64,000 bases of DNA from Arthrobacter woluwensis (GTDB taxonomy: Bacteria > Actinomycetota > Actinomycetes > Actinomycetales > Micrococcaceae), in assembly GCF_030816155.1 (NCBI RefSeq), contig NZ_JAUSXR010000001.1:434001-498000 (forward strand). Reading direction: 5' to 3'. This document shows, one piece after another, positions 55,165 through 63,620 of the stretch. The notes under the pieces were generated by a model. The model did no database searches. It was not told the origin of the DNA and saw only the letters and a program-made list of their open reading frames with translations. The first letter of the stretch is position 1; each line of letters starts with the position of its first letter. Position numbers and translations under genes: made by a program.

Positions 55165-56481
55165 TCAGCTGAGGCCGTTCACGCCCGGGTACAGCGGGTG
55201 GGCCGCGGCGAGCGCACGCACACGGTCCCGCAGGCCGGTGAGGTCGGCGTCGTCGTCGGCGATCAGGGCCTCCGCGATGATGTCCGCGACCTCACGGAAG
55301 GCTGCCTCGCCGAAGCCGCGGGTGGCCAGGGCCGGGGTGCCGATCCGCAGGCCCGAGGTGACCATCGGCGGACGCGGGTCGAACGGGACGGCGTTGCGGT
55401 TGACCGTGATGTCGATGGCGGCCAGGCGGTCCTCGGCCTGCTGGCCGTTCAGCTCGCAATCGCGCAGATCCACCAGCACCAGGTGAACATCGGTGCCGCC
55501 GGAGACCACGGAGATGCCCTTGTCGGCCACGTCGGACCGGGTGAGACGCTCGGCCAGGATCCGCGCACCTGCCAGGACGCGCTCCTGACGCTCACGGAAC
55601 TCCTCGGACGCCGCGATCTTGAAGGCCACTGCCTTGCCCGCGATGACGTGCTCCAGCGGGCCGCCCTGCTGCCCGGGGAACACGGCCGAGTTGATCTTCT
55701 TGGCGATGTCCGCGTTGTTGGACAGGATGATGCCGCCGCGCGGGCCCGCCAGCGTCTTGTGCGTCGTGGAGGTCGTGACGTGGGCATGCGGCACGGGCGA
55801 GGGGTGCAGCCCGGCCGCGACCAGCCCGGCGAAGTGCGCCATGTCCACCATGAGGTAGGCGCCCACGGAGTCGGCGATCCGGCGGAACTCGGCGAAGTCG
55901 AGCTGACGGGCGTAGGCGGACCAGCCGGCCACGATCAGGGCGGGCCGGTGCTCCTGCGCCAGCCGCTCGACCTCGGCCATGTCCACGGTGTGCGTGTCCT
56001 CGCGGACGCCGTACGGGACGACGTTGTAGAGCTTGCCGGAGAAGTTGATCCGCATGCCGTGCGTGAGGTGGCCGCCGTGGGCCAGGTTCAGGCCCATGAT
56101 GGTGTCGCCGGGCTTGATGAGCGCGTGCATGACGGAGGCGTTGGCCTGGGCGCCGGAGTGCGGCTGGACGTTGGCGAACTCCGCGCCGAAGAGGTCCTTG
56201 ATCCGGTCGATGGCGAGCTGCTCGATGACGTCCACGTGCTCGCAGCCGCCGTAGTAGCGCTTGCCCGGGTAGCCCTCGGCGTACTTGTTGGTCAGGACGG
56301 AGCCCTGGGCCTGCATGACGGCGAACGCGGTGTGGTTCTCCGACGCGATCATCTCGAGGCCCTCGCGCTGGCGGTGCAGTTCGTCGTCGATCTTCGCCGC
56401 GACCTCGGGATCCAGCTCCGCGAGGGACGCGTTCAGCGAAGCCGGGACGACCTGCTCGTACTCGGAGACGGCGGCGCTCAC
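55165..56481 (-). CDS. glyA: Serine hydroxymethyltransferase GlyA
   Basis: A PLP enzyme interconverting serine and glycine with methylene-THF. The 438-residue protein shows [72 protein letters not shown] and the PLP-lysine segment [15 protein letters not shown]. The GTG start overlaps the gcvH stop (GTGA), so the pair is coupled and lies under the glycine riboswitch. Confidence 0.97.
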   Translation of the reverse strand: MSAAVSEYEQVVPASLNASLAELDPEVAAKIDDELHRQREGLEMIASENHTAFAVMQAQGSVLTNKYAEGYPGKRYYGGCEHVDVIEQLAIDRIKDLFGAEFANVQPHSGAQANASVMHALIKPGDTIMGLNLAHGGHLTHGMRINFSGKLYNVVPYGVREDTHTVDMAEVERLAQEHRPALIVAGWSAYARQLDFAEFRRIADSVGAYLMVDMAHFAGLVAAGLHPSPVPHAHVTTSTTHKTLAGPRGGIILSNNADIAKKINSAVFPGQQGGPLEHVIAGKAVAFKIAASEEFRERQERVLAGARILAERLTRSDVADKGISVVSGGTDVHLVLVDLRDCELNGQQAEDRLAAIDITVNRNAVPFDPRPPMVTSGLRIGTPALATRGFGEAAFREVADIIAEALIADDDADLTGLRDRVRALAAAHPLYPGVNGLS

Positions 56482-56861
56482 AGTTCGCCTCCGTTGGCCG
56501 CGGCGTACTCCTCGGCGGACAGCAGCGGGCCCTCAGCGGTGACGGCCACGGTGAAGAGCCAGCCCTCGCCGTACGGGTCGCTGTTGATCAGGGCCGGGTC
56601 GTCCGACGCCGCGGCGTTGACCGCGGTGATCTCGCCCGAGACCGGGGCGTACAGATCGGACACGGACTTGGTGGACTCCACCTCGCCGCAGGTCTCCCCG
56701 GCGGTGATGACGGCGCCGACCTCGGGCAGGTCCACATAGACGATGTCTCCCAGGGCATCCGCCGCCACGGCGGAGATGCCGACGCGCACGGCGCCGTCCC
56801 CGTCCTGCGCGACCCACTCGTGCTCGGCCGAATACCTCAGACCGGCGTCCACTGTGCTCAT
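56478..56861 (-). CDS. gcvH: Glycine cleavage system H protein
   Basis: A lipoyl carrier protein shuttling the aminomethyl group between P, T and L proteins. It is about 127 residues with [22 protein letters not shown], the lipoylation site [15 protein letters not shown] (Lys at about 65) and [15 protein letters not shown]. Two ATGs are six bases apart; the second (56861) has AGAGG at 8 bases and is preferred, while 56867 would put the ribosome-binding site too close. It is the first recognisable enzyme after the riboswitch; gcvT and gcvP are not in the window. Confidence 0.95.
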   Translation of the reverse strand: MSTVDAGLRYSAEHEWVAQDGDGAVRVGISAVAADALGDIVYVDLPEVGAVITAGETCGEVESTKSVSDLYAPVSGEITAVNAAASDDPALINSDPYGEGWLFTVAVTAEGPLLSAEEYAAANGGEL

Positions 56862-56863
56862 CT

Positions 56864-57076
56864 TCATTTCCTCTTTCCGCTGTTGCTCCTGCGCTGGGCG
56901 TCACGGCCCGTTCCTTCCAAGGTCCCGGACATCCGAGGCGAGGGAGGTGAGGGCCGTGCTGACTGCATCGTCGAGAAGAGGAGTCCTGATGCCGGAACCC
57001 GCTGCGGCGTGGACGCGGCGCGAGCGCGTGCGGCATTCCGCTGCAAGGGTGTGAGGACGGTCGGTCCGGCGGACAT
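56864..57076 (-). CDS. Possible small ORF (70 codons) between glycine riboswitch and gcvH
   Basis: An ATG at 57076 with GAAGGG upstream opens a 70-codon frame ending two bases before the preferred gcvH start. It begins [18 protein letters not shown] and has no family I recognise. Third-position GC is visibly lower than in real neighbours, arguing against coding. An overlapping frame ([15 protein letters not shown], then [10 protein letters not shown]) looks equally protein-like. It could be a coupling leader ORF, a decayed remnant, or untranslated leader. Confidence 0.3.
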   Translation of the reverse strand: MSAGPTVLTPLQRNAARARAASTPQRVPASGLLFSTMQSARPSPPSPRMSGTLEGTGRDAQRRSNSGKRK

Positions 57077-57139
57077 GAGGAACCCTTCGGCTCAGGCGCC
57101 CGGAAGGCGCCACGATGACAGGCGTTCCTCCCCGCTCTG

Positions 57140-57318
57140 TGTGGGACCTGAGAGATTCCGCGGGCTGAAGGGGCCCGCTTGCACCGTCGGTGAGCCCGGC
57201 GGACCGGGCTGCTTTCCAGAGTTGCCTCGCCGCGGCGGTACGGGTGCCTGAGAGATTCCCGGGGAGGGTTTGCTCCTACGGCGCCTGCCCGGGGTGCCGG
57301 GAGGTCTCTCCCGCCGCG
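57140..57318 (-). promoter_or_regulatory. Tandem glycine riboswitch
   Basis: Reading the minus strand, aptamer 1 begins GCGGGAGAGACC at 57318, has GCGCCGTAGGAGCAA in its core and closes with GGAATCTCTCAGGC. Aptamer 2 follows with CAACTCTGGAAAGC, ACCGACGGTGCAAGC and again GGAATCTCTCAGG, ending near 57140. The double ATCTCTCAGG 3' signature and two aptamers in series are diagnostic. It should switch on the gcvH-glyA genes when glycine is abundant. Confidence 0.95.
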
Positions 57319-57332
57319 GATCAACAGCGTCC

Positions 57333-57352
57333 GCATCACCTGCCGGTGATGC
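57333..57352 (-). promoter_or_regulatory. 8-bp hairpin at the glycine leader start, with candidate promoter
   Basis: GCATCACC (57333-57340) pairs with GGTGATGC (57345-57352), just upstream of the first aptamer. On the minus strand TTGCGC near 57388, an 18-base gap and TATCGT near 57360 could form the promoter; the hexamers are weak. Confidence 0.4.
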
Positions 57353-57472
57353 GGCTCACACGATATCCGTAATCACTGGTCATGCGCAAAACTCCGGGGA
57401 TTCGACGCAGGTTTTCGACACCTTCGGGCTCTATGATCGGCTCGACATCATCATAGGGGGGCTCCACCAGTC

Positions 57473-58300
57473 ATGCCGGAATCATTCATCAGCCGCCGCG
57501 CGGCTCTGCTGGCCTTGGGAGCCGCCACGGCCCCGTTGCTAGGGGCCTGCGCCGACTCGCCGACCGCCGCTCCCGGCGCGAAAACAGGCGGCGGTCAGGG
57601 CCCGTCCGCGAGCGGAGGCGCGACGTCGTCGGCCACTCCGACGCCGACCCAGACGCCGAGCGCCACCCCCACACCCCGCAAGACCTTCGTGGGTGACTTC
57701 AGGCTTCCGCCCGTCCAGAACGGCCTGGCGCCGGTCATCACCCGGGTGACGACGAAGCAGCCGGTGGTGTTCCTGACGATCGACGACGGCGTGGTCAGGA
57801 CCCAGGAGTCCCTCGATCTGCTGGACGAGTACGGGTACCCGGCCACGCTGTTCCTGACGAAGAGCGCGATCGCGGGCAACCCGGACTTCTTCAAGAAGTT
57901 CCAGGCCCGCGGCGATCGCATCCAGAACCACACCATCAGTCACAATACCTCCATGGTCCAGGCGAGCTACGAGTACCAGCTCGGCGAGGTCGCCGGCATG
58001 CAGGACTACATCAAACGTCACTACGGGACCACGCCCTCGCTGTTCCGGCCGCCCGGAGGGGCGTACTCGAACGCCATGCGCACCGCCGTGGCCGCCGCGG
58101 GTCTGAAAGCCGTCATCGACTGGGAGTGCAAGGCCAACGCCGGGCGGATGGACTACCAGGTGGGCAACGGCCTGCGCCCGGGTGACATCTGCCTCATGCA
58201 CTTCCGGCCGGAATTCAAACGGGACCTCGCGGCGTTTCACCAGGCACAGAAGGCCTCCGGACTGACCGTGGTCCGCCTGGAGGAGTTCCTCGGAATCTGA
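57473..58300 (+). CDS. Lipoprotein polysaccharide deacetylase (NodB domain, CE4)
   Basis: 275 residues. The signal SRRAALLALGAATAPLLGAC has a Tat-like RR and a lipobox with C26, followed by a Ser/Thr/Pro linker (about 30-70). The NodB domain has motif 1 FLTIDDGV, motif 2 HTISHNT and motif 3 RPPGGAYS, giving the Asp-His-His metal site. It probably removes N- or O-acetyl groups from peptidoglycan or surface polysaccharide outside the membrane. It is divergent from the glycine riboswitch operon. Confidence 0.9.
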   Translation: MPESFISRRAALLALGAATAPLLGACADSPTAAPGAKTGGGQGPSASGGATSSATPTPTQTPSATPTPRKTFVGDFRLPPVQNGLAPVITRVTTKQPVVFLTIDDGVVRTQESLDLLDEYGYPATLFLTKSAIAGNPDFFKKFQARGDRIQNHTISHNTSMVQASYEYQLGEVAGMQDYIKRHYGTTPSLFRPPGGAYSNAMRTAVAAAGLKAVIDWECKANAGRMDYQVGNGLRPGDICLMHFRPEFKRDLAAFHQAQKASGLTVVRLEEFLGI

Positions 58301-58368
58301 GTTCTCCCGCCACCGCCGAAGTGGGATAGCGTCATAAGTACGGAACAATTCACACCACAGGAGGAAGC

Positions 58369-58818
58369 ATGAAGGCATCACCCACGCTCGCGGCCAATCT
58401 CCAGGCCGTGCTGACCGACCTGATCGAATTGCACCTGCAGGGCAAGCAGGCCCACTGGAACATCGTGGGACCGAACTTCCGCGATCTGCACCTCCAGCTG
58501 GACGTCCTGATCGACCTGGCCCGCAACCTCAGTGACGACGTCGCCGAGCGCATGCGCGCCCTGGAGGCCGTTCCGGACGGCCGCAGCGTCACCGTCGAGA
58601 AGGAGACCAACCTCGCGGCCTTCCCCGAGGGCCTGATCTCCACGCACGACGCCATCGACCGCATCGTCGCGGCCATCAACGCCACCGTGGGCACCACCCG
58701 CAAGGTCCACGACCAGGTGGACGAGGAGGACCCCACCTCGGCGGACCTCCTGCACACCGTGCTCGAGGGACTCGAGCAGCAGGCCTGGCTCATCGGCGCG
58801 GAGAACATGAAGCCCTGA
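58369..58818 (+). CDS. dps: Dps ferritin-like DNA-protection protein
   Basis: A 149-residue subunit of a dodecamer that oxidises and stores iron and shields DNA. The ferroxidase motif is HLQGKQAHWNIVGPNFRDLH plus LIDLARNLSDDVAERM, giving the inter-subunit His and Asp/Glu ligands. The N-terminus is short and not strongly basic, so DNA binding may be weak. AGGAGGAAGC precedes the ATG. A 14-bp hairpin follows 20 bases after the stop. Confidence 0.95.
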   Translation: MKASPTLAANLQAVLTDLIELHLQGKQAHWNIVGPNFRDLHLQLDVLIDLARNLSDDVAERMRALEAVPDGRSVTVEKETNLAAFPEGLISTHDAIDRIVAAINATVGTTRKVHDQVDEEDPTSADLLHTVLEGLEQQAWLIGAENMKP

Positions 58819-58838
58819 CAGCAGGCTGACGGAACGAC

Positions 58839-58873
58839 GACGGCGCCGCACCCTCCCGGGGTGCGGCGCCGTC
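58839..58873 (+). terminator. Terminator hairpin after dps
   Basis: GACGGCGCCGCACC (58839-58852) pairs perfectly with 58860-58873 around CTCCCGG. Confidence 0.85.
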
Positions 58874-58900
58874 ATCGTGTCTGAGCTCCACATTACCGCG

Positions 58901-59017
58901 CGGGTTCGGCTACTGATCCGTGGCAGCTTGCGTAAAGGGGCCCCGCGCCCCGCCAGCGGCGTGAGCATTCAACTCCGCGCGGGGATAGCAAGCAGAACGG
59001 ATCAGCAGCCGAACCCG
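58901..59017 (+). repeat. Structured intergenic element, copy B (covaries with 3014-3133)
   Basis: The outer stem CGGGTTCGGC (58901-58910) pairs with 59008-59017; a 2x2 TA/CA loop follows. CTGATCCGT (58913-58921) pairs with 58997-59005, and a GGCA/AGA asymmetric loop follows. GCTTGC (58926-58931) pairs with GCAAGC (58988-58993). An internal loop GTAAA plus GGGG faces ATA, and an inner stem runs 58941-58948 with 58977-58984. CCCC at 58948-58951 can reach GGGG 58937-58940. The core is identical to copy A and the outer helices are rewritten but still perfectly paired. It lies between dps (+) and the permease gene (-). Confidence 0.7.
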
Positions 59018-59036
59018 GGCTCCGGTCCCAGGCGGC

Positions 59037-60554
59037 TCAGTCCACCAGGGCCGGGGTGTCCATCTTCAGGGTCTCCCCGCGGAAGAACTCGGGCCGCTTG
59101 CGAGCCATCACGAACATCACCACGACGCCGAGGAGCAGGATCCCCACGCCCACCACGAACACCAGGCCGACGCCGAACACGGCCGTGCCGGAACCGAAGG
59201 CCGGGTCCCACGAGTCGACCGCGGTCTGGATCATGACGACGAACAGCATGATGCCGCCCACCACCGGCGCCAGGCCGCGCAGGAGGAAGTTCCGCGGGCT
59301 GGCCAGCAGGGTCTTCCGGAAGTACCAGACGCAAGCGAACGCCGTGAGGCCGTAGTAGAAGCAGATCATCAGGCCGAGGGCCAGGATGGTGTCATTGAGG
59401 ACGTTCTGGCTCACGATGTGCATCACCGCGTAGAAGCCCCACGAGATCACGCCCGCCGCGACGGTGGCGTTGGCCGGGGTGAAGTGCACCGGGTCGACCT
59501 TGGCCATCGACTTGGGCAGGGCGCCGTAGTGTCCCATGGCGAGCAGGCCGCGGGCCGGCGACATGAAGGTCGACTGCAGGGACGCCGCCGAGCTGGAGAG
59601 CACGGCCAGGGACATCAGGATGGCGAGCGGGCCCATGATGGGCGAGGCGAGCGCCGTGAAGATGTTGCCCGAGTTCTCCGGGTTCCGCAGGCCGAAGCCC
59701 TGTTCCCCGATGCCGGCGAACATGATGCAGGCGATGGCGACCAGCAGGTAGATGGCTAGCACGGAGAGGGCCGTGATGGTGCCCGCCTTGCCGGCGGTCT
59801 TCCGGCCGTCCTTGGCCTCCTCATTCAGGGTCAGGCAGACGTCCCAGCCCCAGTACACGAAGATCGAGAGGGAGATGCCCGCGGTGATCGCGCTGAAGCT
59901 GTCCACCTTGGTGATGTCGAACCAGTCCCAGGAGAAGGCCATGCCCTGGCCGGAGTTCTCCCAGTTCACGATCGCCATGACGGCGAAGAGGCCCAGCACC
60001 AGGAGCTGGAAGCCCACCAGGACGTACTGGACGTTCTTGGCGGTCTCCAGCCCGCGGTAGCTGATCCACACGGCCGCCACCACGAAGACGAGGCACGTGG
60101 CCACGTTGATCCACTGGTTGCCCGCCAGATCGGCCAGCCCCGCCACGCCCGTGACCTGCGCCAGGAAGAGGTAGAAGAAGTCCACTGCCACGCCCGCCAG
60201 ATTGGACAGCACGATGATGTTCGCGGCGAGCAGGCCCCAGCCGCCCATGAAGCCGATCCAGGGTCCGAAGGCCTTGGTGCTCCAGGTGAAGGTGGTGCCG
60301 GAATCCGGGGAGTCGGTGTTGAGCTCGCGGTACGCCAGGGCCACCAGGATCATCGGGATGAAGCCGATGACGAAGATGATGGGAAGCTGCGCGCCCACCT
60401 CCTGGACCGTGGGGCCGAGGGCGCCGGTCAGGGTGTACGCGGGGGCGATGGTCGAGAGGCCGATGACGACGATCGCCAGCAGGCCGAGCTGACCGGACTT
60501 GAGCCCTTTGCCGTCCACATCCTGGTGGGCGCTGCGGGGGTGATGTTGTTCCAT
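59037..60554 (-). CDS. APC-family amino acid/polyamine permease
   Basis: A 505-residue transporter with about 12-14 membrane segments. The APC signature is near the N-terminus: LLAIVVIGLSTIAPAYTLTG, then YRELNTDSPDSGTTFTWSTKAFGPWIGFMGGW, and VYWGWDVCLTLNEEAKD. I use ATG 60554; ATG 60572 is possible. It lies downstream of agmatine deiminase on the same strand with a 121-bp gap, so agmatine, putrescine or a related compound is a reasonable substrate guess. Confidence 0.92.
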   Translation of the reverse strand: MEQHHPRSAHQDVDGKGLKSGQLGLLAIVVIGLSTIAPAYTLTGALGPTVQEVGAQLPIIFVIGFIPMILVALAYRELNTDSPDSGTTFTWSTKAFGPWIGFMGGWGLLAANIIVLSNLAGVAVDFFYLFLAQVTGVAGLADLAGNQWINVATCLVFVVAAVWISYRGLETAKNVQYVLVGFQLLVLGLFAVMAIVNWENSGQGMAFSWDWFDITKVDSFSAITAGISLSIFVYWGWDVCLTLNEEAKDGRKTAGKAGTITALSVLAIYLLVAIACIMFAGIGEQGFGLRNPENSGNIFTALASPIMGPLAILMSLAVLSSSAASLQSTFMSPARGLLAMGHYGALPKSMAKVDPVHFTPANATVAAGVISWGFYAVMHIVSQNVLNDTILALGLMICFYYGLTAFACVWYFRKTLLASPRNFLLRGLAPVVGGIMLFVVMIQTAVDSWDPAFGSGTAVFGVGLVFVVGVGILLLGVVVMFVMARKRPEFFRGETLKMDTPALVD

Positions 60555-60675
60555 GGGTGGCTTTCTGTGCATGGCCAGGCGGCAGCGTCGCCGCGGTGGG
60601 CAGACCGGAGAGGGCCTGCCCGCCGACCCGGAAGGGCGGGTCTGGCCGGGCCGGGCGGGGGCCTGGCGCGACGGG

Positions 60676-61735
60676 TCAGCGAGCGGCGCGCGGCTGCTGC
60701 TGGGTGATGCAGTGGATGCCGCCGCCGCGGGCGAAGAGCTCACGGGCGTCGACGGTGACGATCTCGCGTCCCGGGTAGGCGGCGGAGAGGGCTTCGACGG
60801 CGCGGGCGTCGTTGGCGTCGTTGAAGGAGCAGGCGATGACGGCGCCGTTGAGGACCACGTGGTTGATGTAGCTGAAGTCCACGAAGCCCTCCTCATCGGT
60901 GAGGGTGGCGGGTGCGGGCACCGGGATGACCGTGAGCGTGCGGCCTGCGGCGTCCGTGCTGTCCTTGAGGAGCGCGATGATCTCCTGGGAGACCTCATAG
61001 TCGGGGTGTTCCGGGTTCTCCTGGTGGTGGACCAGGACCGTGCCGGGGGAGGAGAGCGTGGCGACGATGTCCACGTGGCCGCGGGTGCCGAACTCCTCGG
61101 AGTCGCGAGTGAGGCCGCGGGGCAGCCAGATGGCCTTGGTGGCGCCGATGGTGCGGGCCAGCTCGGCCTCGATCTGCTCCTTGGTGGCGCCGGGGTTCCG
61201 GCCCTGATCCAGCTGCACGGTCTCGGTGAGGAGCACGGTGCCTTCGCCGTCCACGTGGATGCCGCCGCCCTCGTTGACGATCGGGGAGGAGATCAGTTCC
61301 GCGGGGGTCTGTCCGGCCACGAACGCGCCGATCTTCGAGTCCTTGTCCCAGGCGGCCCAGTCCTGGGCGCCCCAGCCGTTGAAGACCCAGTCCACGGCGC
61401 CGAGGTGGCCCTCGGCGTCCAGGACGAAGCTCGGGCCGATGTCGCGCATCCAGGCGTCGTTGAGCTCGGCGGTGACGACCTCGACGCGCGGGTCCAGGGT
61501 ACTGGGCGGCGATCTCGGTGTCCGCGGGATCGACGACCATGGTGACCGGCTCGAAGCGGACGGCCGCATTGGCGACGGCGGCCCAGGTGGTGCGGGCGGC
61601 GTGGGCGTCCTCCGCCGTCTCGCCCAGGGTGTATCCCTCGTGCGGGAAGGCCATCCAGAGACGTTCCTGCTCGGCGGTCTCAGAAGGCATGACCCAGCGC
61701 TGGGCGTTGTCGGCGGGAGTGGTTTCGTCAGCCAC
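60676..61735 (-). pseudogene. aguA: Agmatine deiminase, one frameshift
   Basis: A guanidino-modifying enzyme converting agmatine to N-carbamoylputrescine and ammonia. The start is GTG at 61735 with GGAG upstream. The first part gives RWVMPSETAEQERLWMAFPH and ends at DTEIAAQY. One extra base in the GGG run 61497-61499 (plus strand) shifts the frame; LDPRVEVVTAELNDAWMRD continues, with NEGGGIHVDGEGT, WLPRGL and the catalytic cysteine in GGGIHCITQQQP. Corrected size is about 352 residues. The shift is again a one-base insertion in a short run, so a sequence error is likely. Confidence 0.88.
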
Positions 61736-61780
61736 GTCAGACTCCAATGTGTGATGGCTAGCTTGTGAGGAGGGCCACAA

Positions 61781-61829
61781 AAATGAACAATGTTCATTTA
61801 GTATGGGTGGTGCGCTTCACATTTGGCAA
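61781..61829 (-). promoter_or_regulatory. Promoter and perfect operator of the agmatine deiminase/permease genes
   Basis: On the minus strand TTGCCA (61829-61824), an 18-base spacer and CATACT (61805-61800) are followed at once by the palindrome AAATGAACA-T-TGTTCATTT (61781-61799), two perfect 9-bp arms around one base. Symmetry and position over the transcription start suggest a repressor of TetR or GntR type; none is encoded immediately alongside. Confidence 0.65.
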
Positions 61830-61971
61830 GCCGTCGACGGCGGGCGGCACGTCCCGGGCGTCTGACCAGCGGATTCACTGGCAGACGCCCGGGGCGCTTC
61901 TCCCCAGGGGTCGGAGGTGATTCCGGCCCAGGTCAGCCTCCCCAGACTGACCGGTCGTGCGCAGGAGCCGG

Positions 61972-63534
61972 TCAGTGACCGGGACGCTCCTGCCGGCTTT
62001 CCTTGGTGGCGCGCGGGACCTTCCTCAGGCCGAGCGCCGCGGCGACGGTCACGCTGACCATCAGCAGGGCGCCGATGGTGGCCGTGAGGGTGACGCCCGA
62101 GTCGAAGGCGTGCTGCGCCGTCGTCGTGAGCTGATGACCCAGCTCGCCGCCCACGTGGTGTGCGACGTCGATCGCGCCGGCGAGCGTCTCCTTCGCCGCG
62201 TGGCCGTCCGCCTCACTCAGTCCGGCCGGCAGCCGCAGGTGCTGCTGGTAGCTGGCCGTCAGGATCGACCCGAGGATCGCGGTGCCCAGCAGGGCTCCGA
62301 ACTCGTAGCCGGTCTCCGAGATCGCGGAGGCCGAACCGGCCTTCTCCGGCGGCACCGACCCCATGATGAGGTCGTTGGAGATGGTCTCCGCCGCGCCGAT
62401 GCCGATCGACAGCAGGTAGACGGCCAGGAGGAAGACTGGCATGCCGACGCTGTTGCCGAAGAGTGCCACCAGGACGTAGGCGGTGGTGCTCAAGGCGAGG
62501 CCCGCTGTGACCACGGTGCCGGGGCGCAGAGCGCGCACCAGCGGGACCGAGGACAGGCCCGCGATGATCGTCGCCACGGAGGCCGGCAGCAGGGTGATGC
62601 CGGCCTGGAACGGGCTCATGTCTTCCACCAGCTGCAAGTGCTGGGAGAAGAAGAAGATGAAGCCCGTCATGGAGACGAAGGACAGGACGTTGGCCGCGAT
62701 CGACGTGCTGAACACCGGGTTCGTGAACAGCGTGACGTCCAGCATGGGAGCCGGGATCCGGCGCTGGCGGCGGACGAACAGCACGCCCATGCCCACGCCG
62801 AAGAACGCCAGGGCCAGCGGGAGCGGCTCGAAGCCGTGCACCGTGAGCTCCTTGATGGCCACCGCGACAGGACCCATCGAGAGGATCGACAGGAAGACGC
62901 TCGGGACGTCGATGGGGTGCGGCGAGTTGTCCTTGGACTCCGGGATCATCCGGGTGCCCAGCACCAGGAGCGGCGCCAGCAGGAAGGCGGGCATCATGAG
63001 GACCGCGCCCCACCAGAAGTGGTCCACGAGCCAGCCGCCGACGATCGGGCCGAGGGCCGCGCCGCCGGAGAAGAAGGCTGCCCAGATGGCGATCGCCAGC
63101 CGGCGCTGGTTGTTGTCCGTGAAGATGTTCCGGATCAGGGACAACGTGCTCGGCATGAGGGTGGCGCCGAACAGGCCGAGGGCCGCACGTCCGGCGATCA
63201 GGGCGCCGGCGGTGGGCGAGAAGGCCGCCGCGATGGAGGCCAGGCCGAAGCCGGCGCTGCCGATCATGAGGAGCTTCCGGCGCCCGATGCGGTCGCCCAG
63301 ATTGCCCATGGCCACGAGGAGCGCGGCCAGGACGAGCGGGTACGCGTCGATGATCCAGAGCAGTTCCACGCCGCTCGCCTGCAAGGAGCTGGCGATGGCG
63401 GGGAGTGCGAAAGTGAGGGCGGTGTTGTCCACTGCCACGAGCAGCACGGGCACCATGAGCAGTGCCAGGGCCGCCCACTTCTGCCATGGCGCCGTCCCGT
63501 TGCTCGTGTTCGGAGTCAAGGTCTTGGTCGTCAT
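61972..63534 (-). CDS. MFS drug-efflux transporter (DHA2, EmrB/QacA type)
   Basis: A 520-residue exporter with 14 predicted membrane segments. Motif D1 is LLVAVDNTALTFALPAIAS in helix 1, motif A is LGDRIGRRKLLMIG, and motif C-like glycines occur in FFSGGAALGPIVGGWLV. It likely extrudes amphipathic cations or antibiotics in exchange for protons. The ATG at 63534 falls where transcription should begin, so translation may be leaderless; ATG 63540 is the alternative. It is divergent from a TetR gene, the standard arrangement of a repressor and its efflux pump. Confidence 0.93.
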   Translation of the reverse strand: MTTKTLTPNTSNGTAPWQKWAALALLMVPVLLVAVDNTALTFALPAIASSLQASGVELLWIIDAYPLVLAALLVAMGNLGDRIGRRKLLMIGSAGFGLASIAAAFSPTAGALIAGRAALGLFGATLMPSTLSLIRNIFTDNNQRRLAIAIWAAFFSGGAALGPIVGGWLVDHFWWGAVLMMPAFLLAPLLVLGTRMIPESKDNSPHPIDVPSVFLSILSMGPVAVAIKELTVHGFEPLPLALAFFGVGMGVLFVRRQRRIPAPMLDVTLFTNPVFSTSIAANVLSFVSMTGFIFFFSQHLQLVEDMSPFQAGITLLPASVATIIAGLSSVPLVRALRPGTVVTAGLALSTTAYVLVALFGNSVGMPVFLLAVYLLSIGIGAAETISNDLIMGSVPPEKAGSASAISETGYEFGALLGTAILGSILTASYQQHLRLPAGLSEADGHAAKETLAGAIDVAHHVGGELGHQLTTTAQHAFDSGVTLTATIGALLMVSVTVAAALGLRKVPRATKESRQERPGH

Positions 63535-63541
63535 GATCATA

Positions 63542-63570
63542 ACTGTACCGTCTGGACTGTATAGTTTCAA
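63542..63570 (-). promoter_or_regulatory. Promoter of the efflux gene with embedded TetR-type operator
   Basis: On the minus strand TTGAAA (63570-63565), a 17-base spacer and TACAGT (63547-63542) form the promoter. An inverted repeat TAC-n-GTC-nn-GAC-n-GTA (63546-63561) occupies the spacer and -10, so a bound repressor would block polymerase. Transcription would start at about 63534-63535, at the start codon. Confidence 0.7.
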
Positions 63571-63620
63571 TCCGGGCGTCATCCTCCCGCGCCACCACCG
63601 AACCATGCAGAATGGAAGCC

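Noticed and set aside
56533..57339. 268-codon frame running through the glycine riboswitch into gcvH
   Set aside because: It overlaps the riboswitch and reads gcvH out of frame; the peptide is Arg/Gly-rich without motifs.
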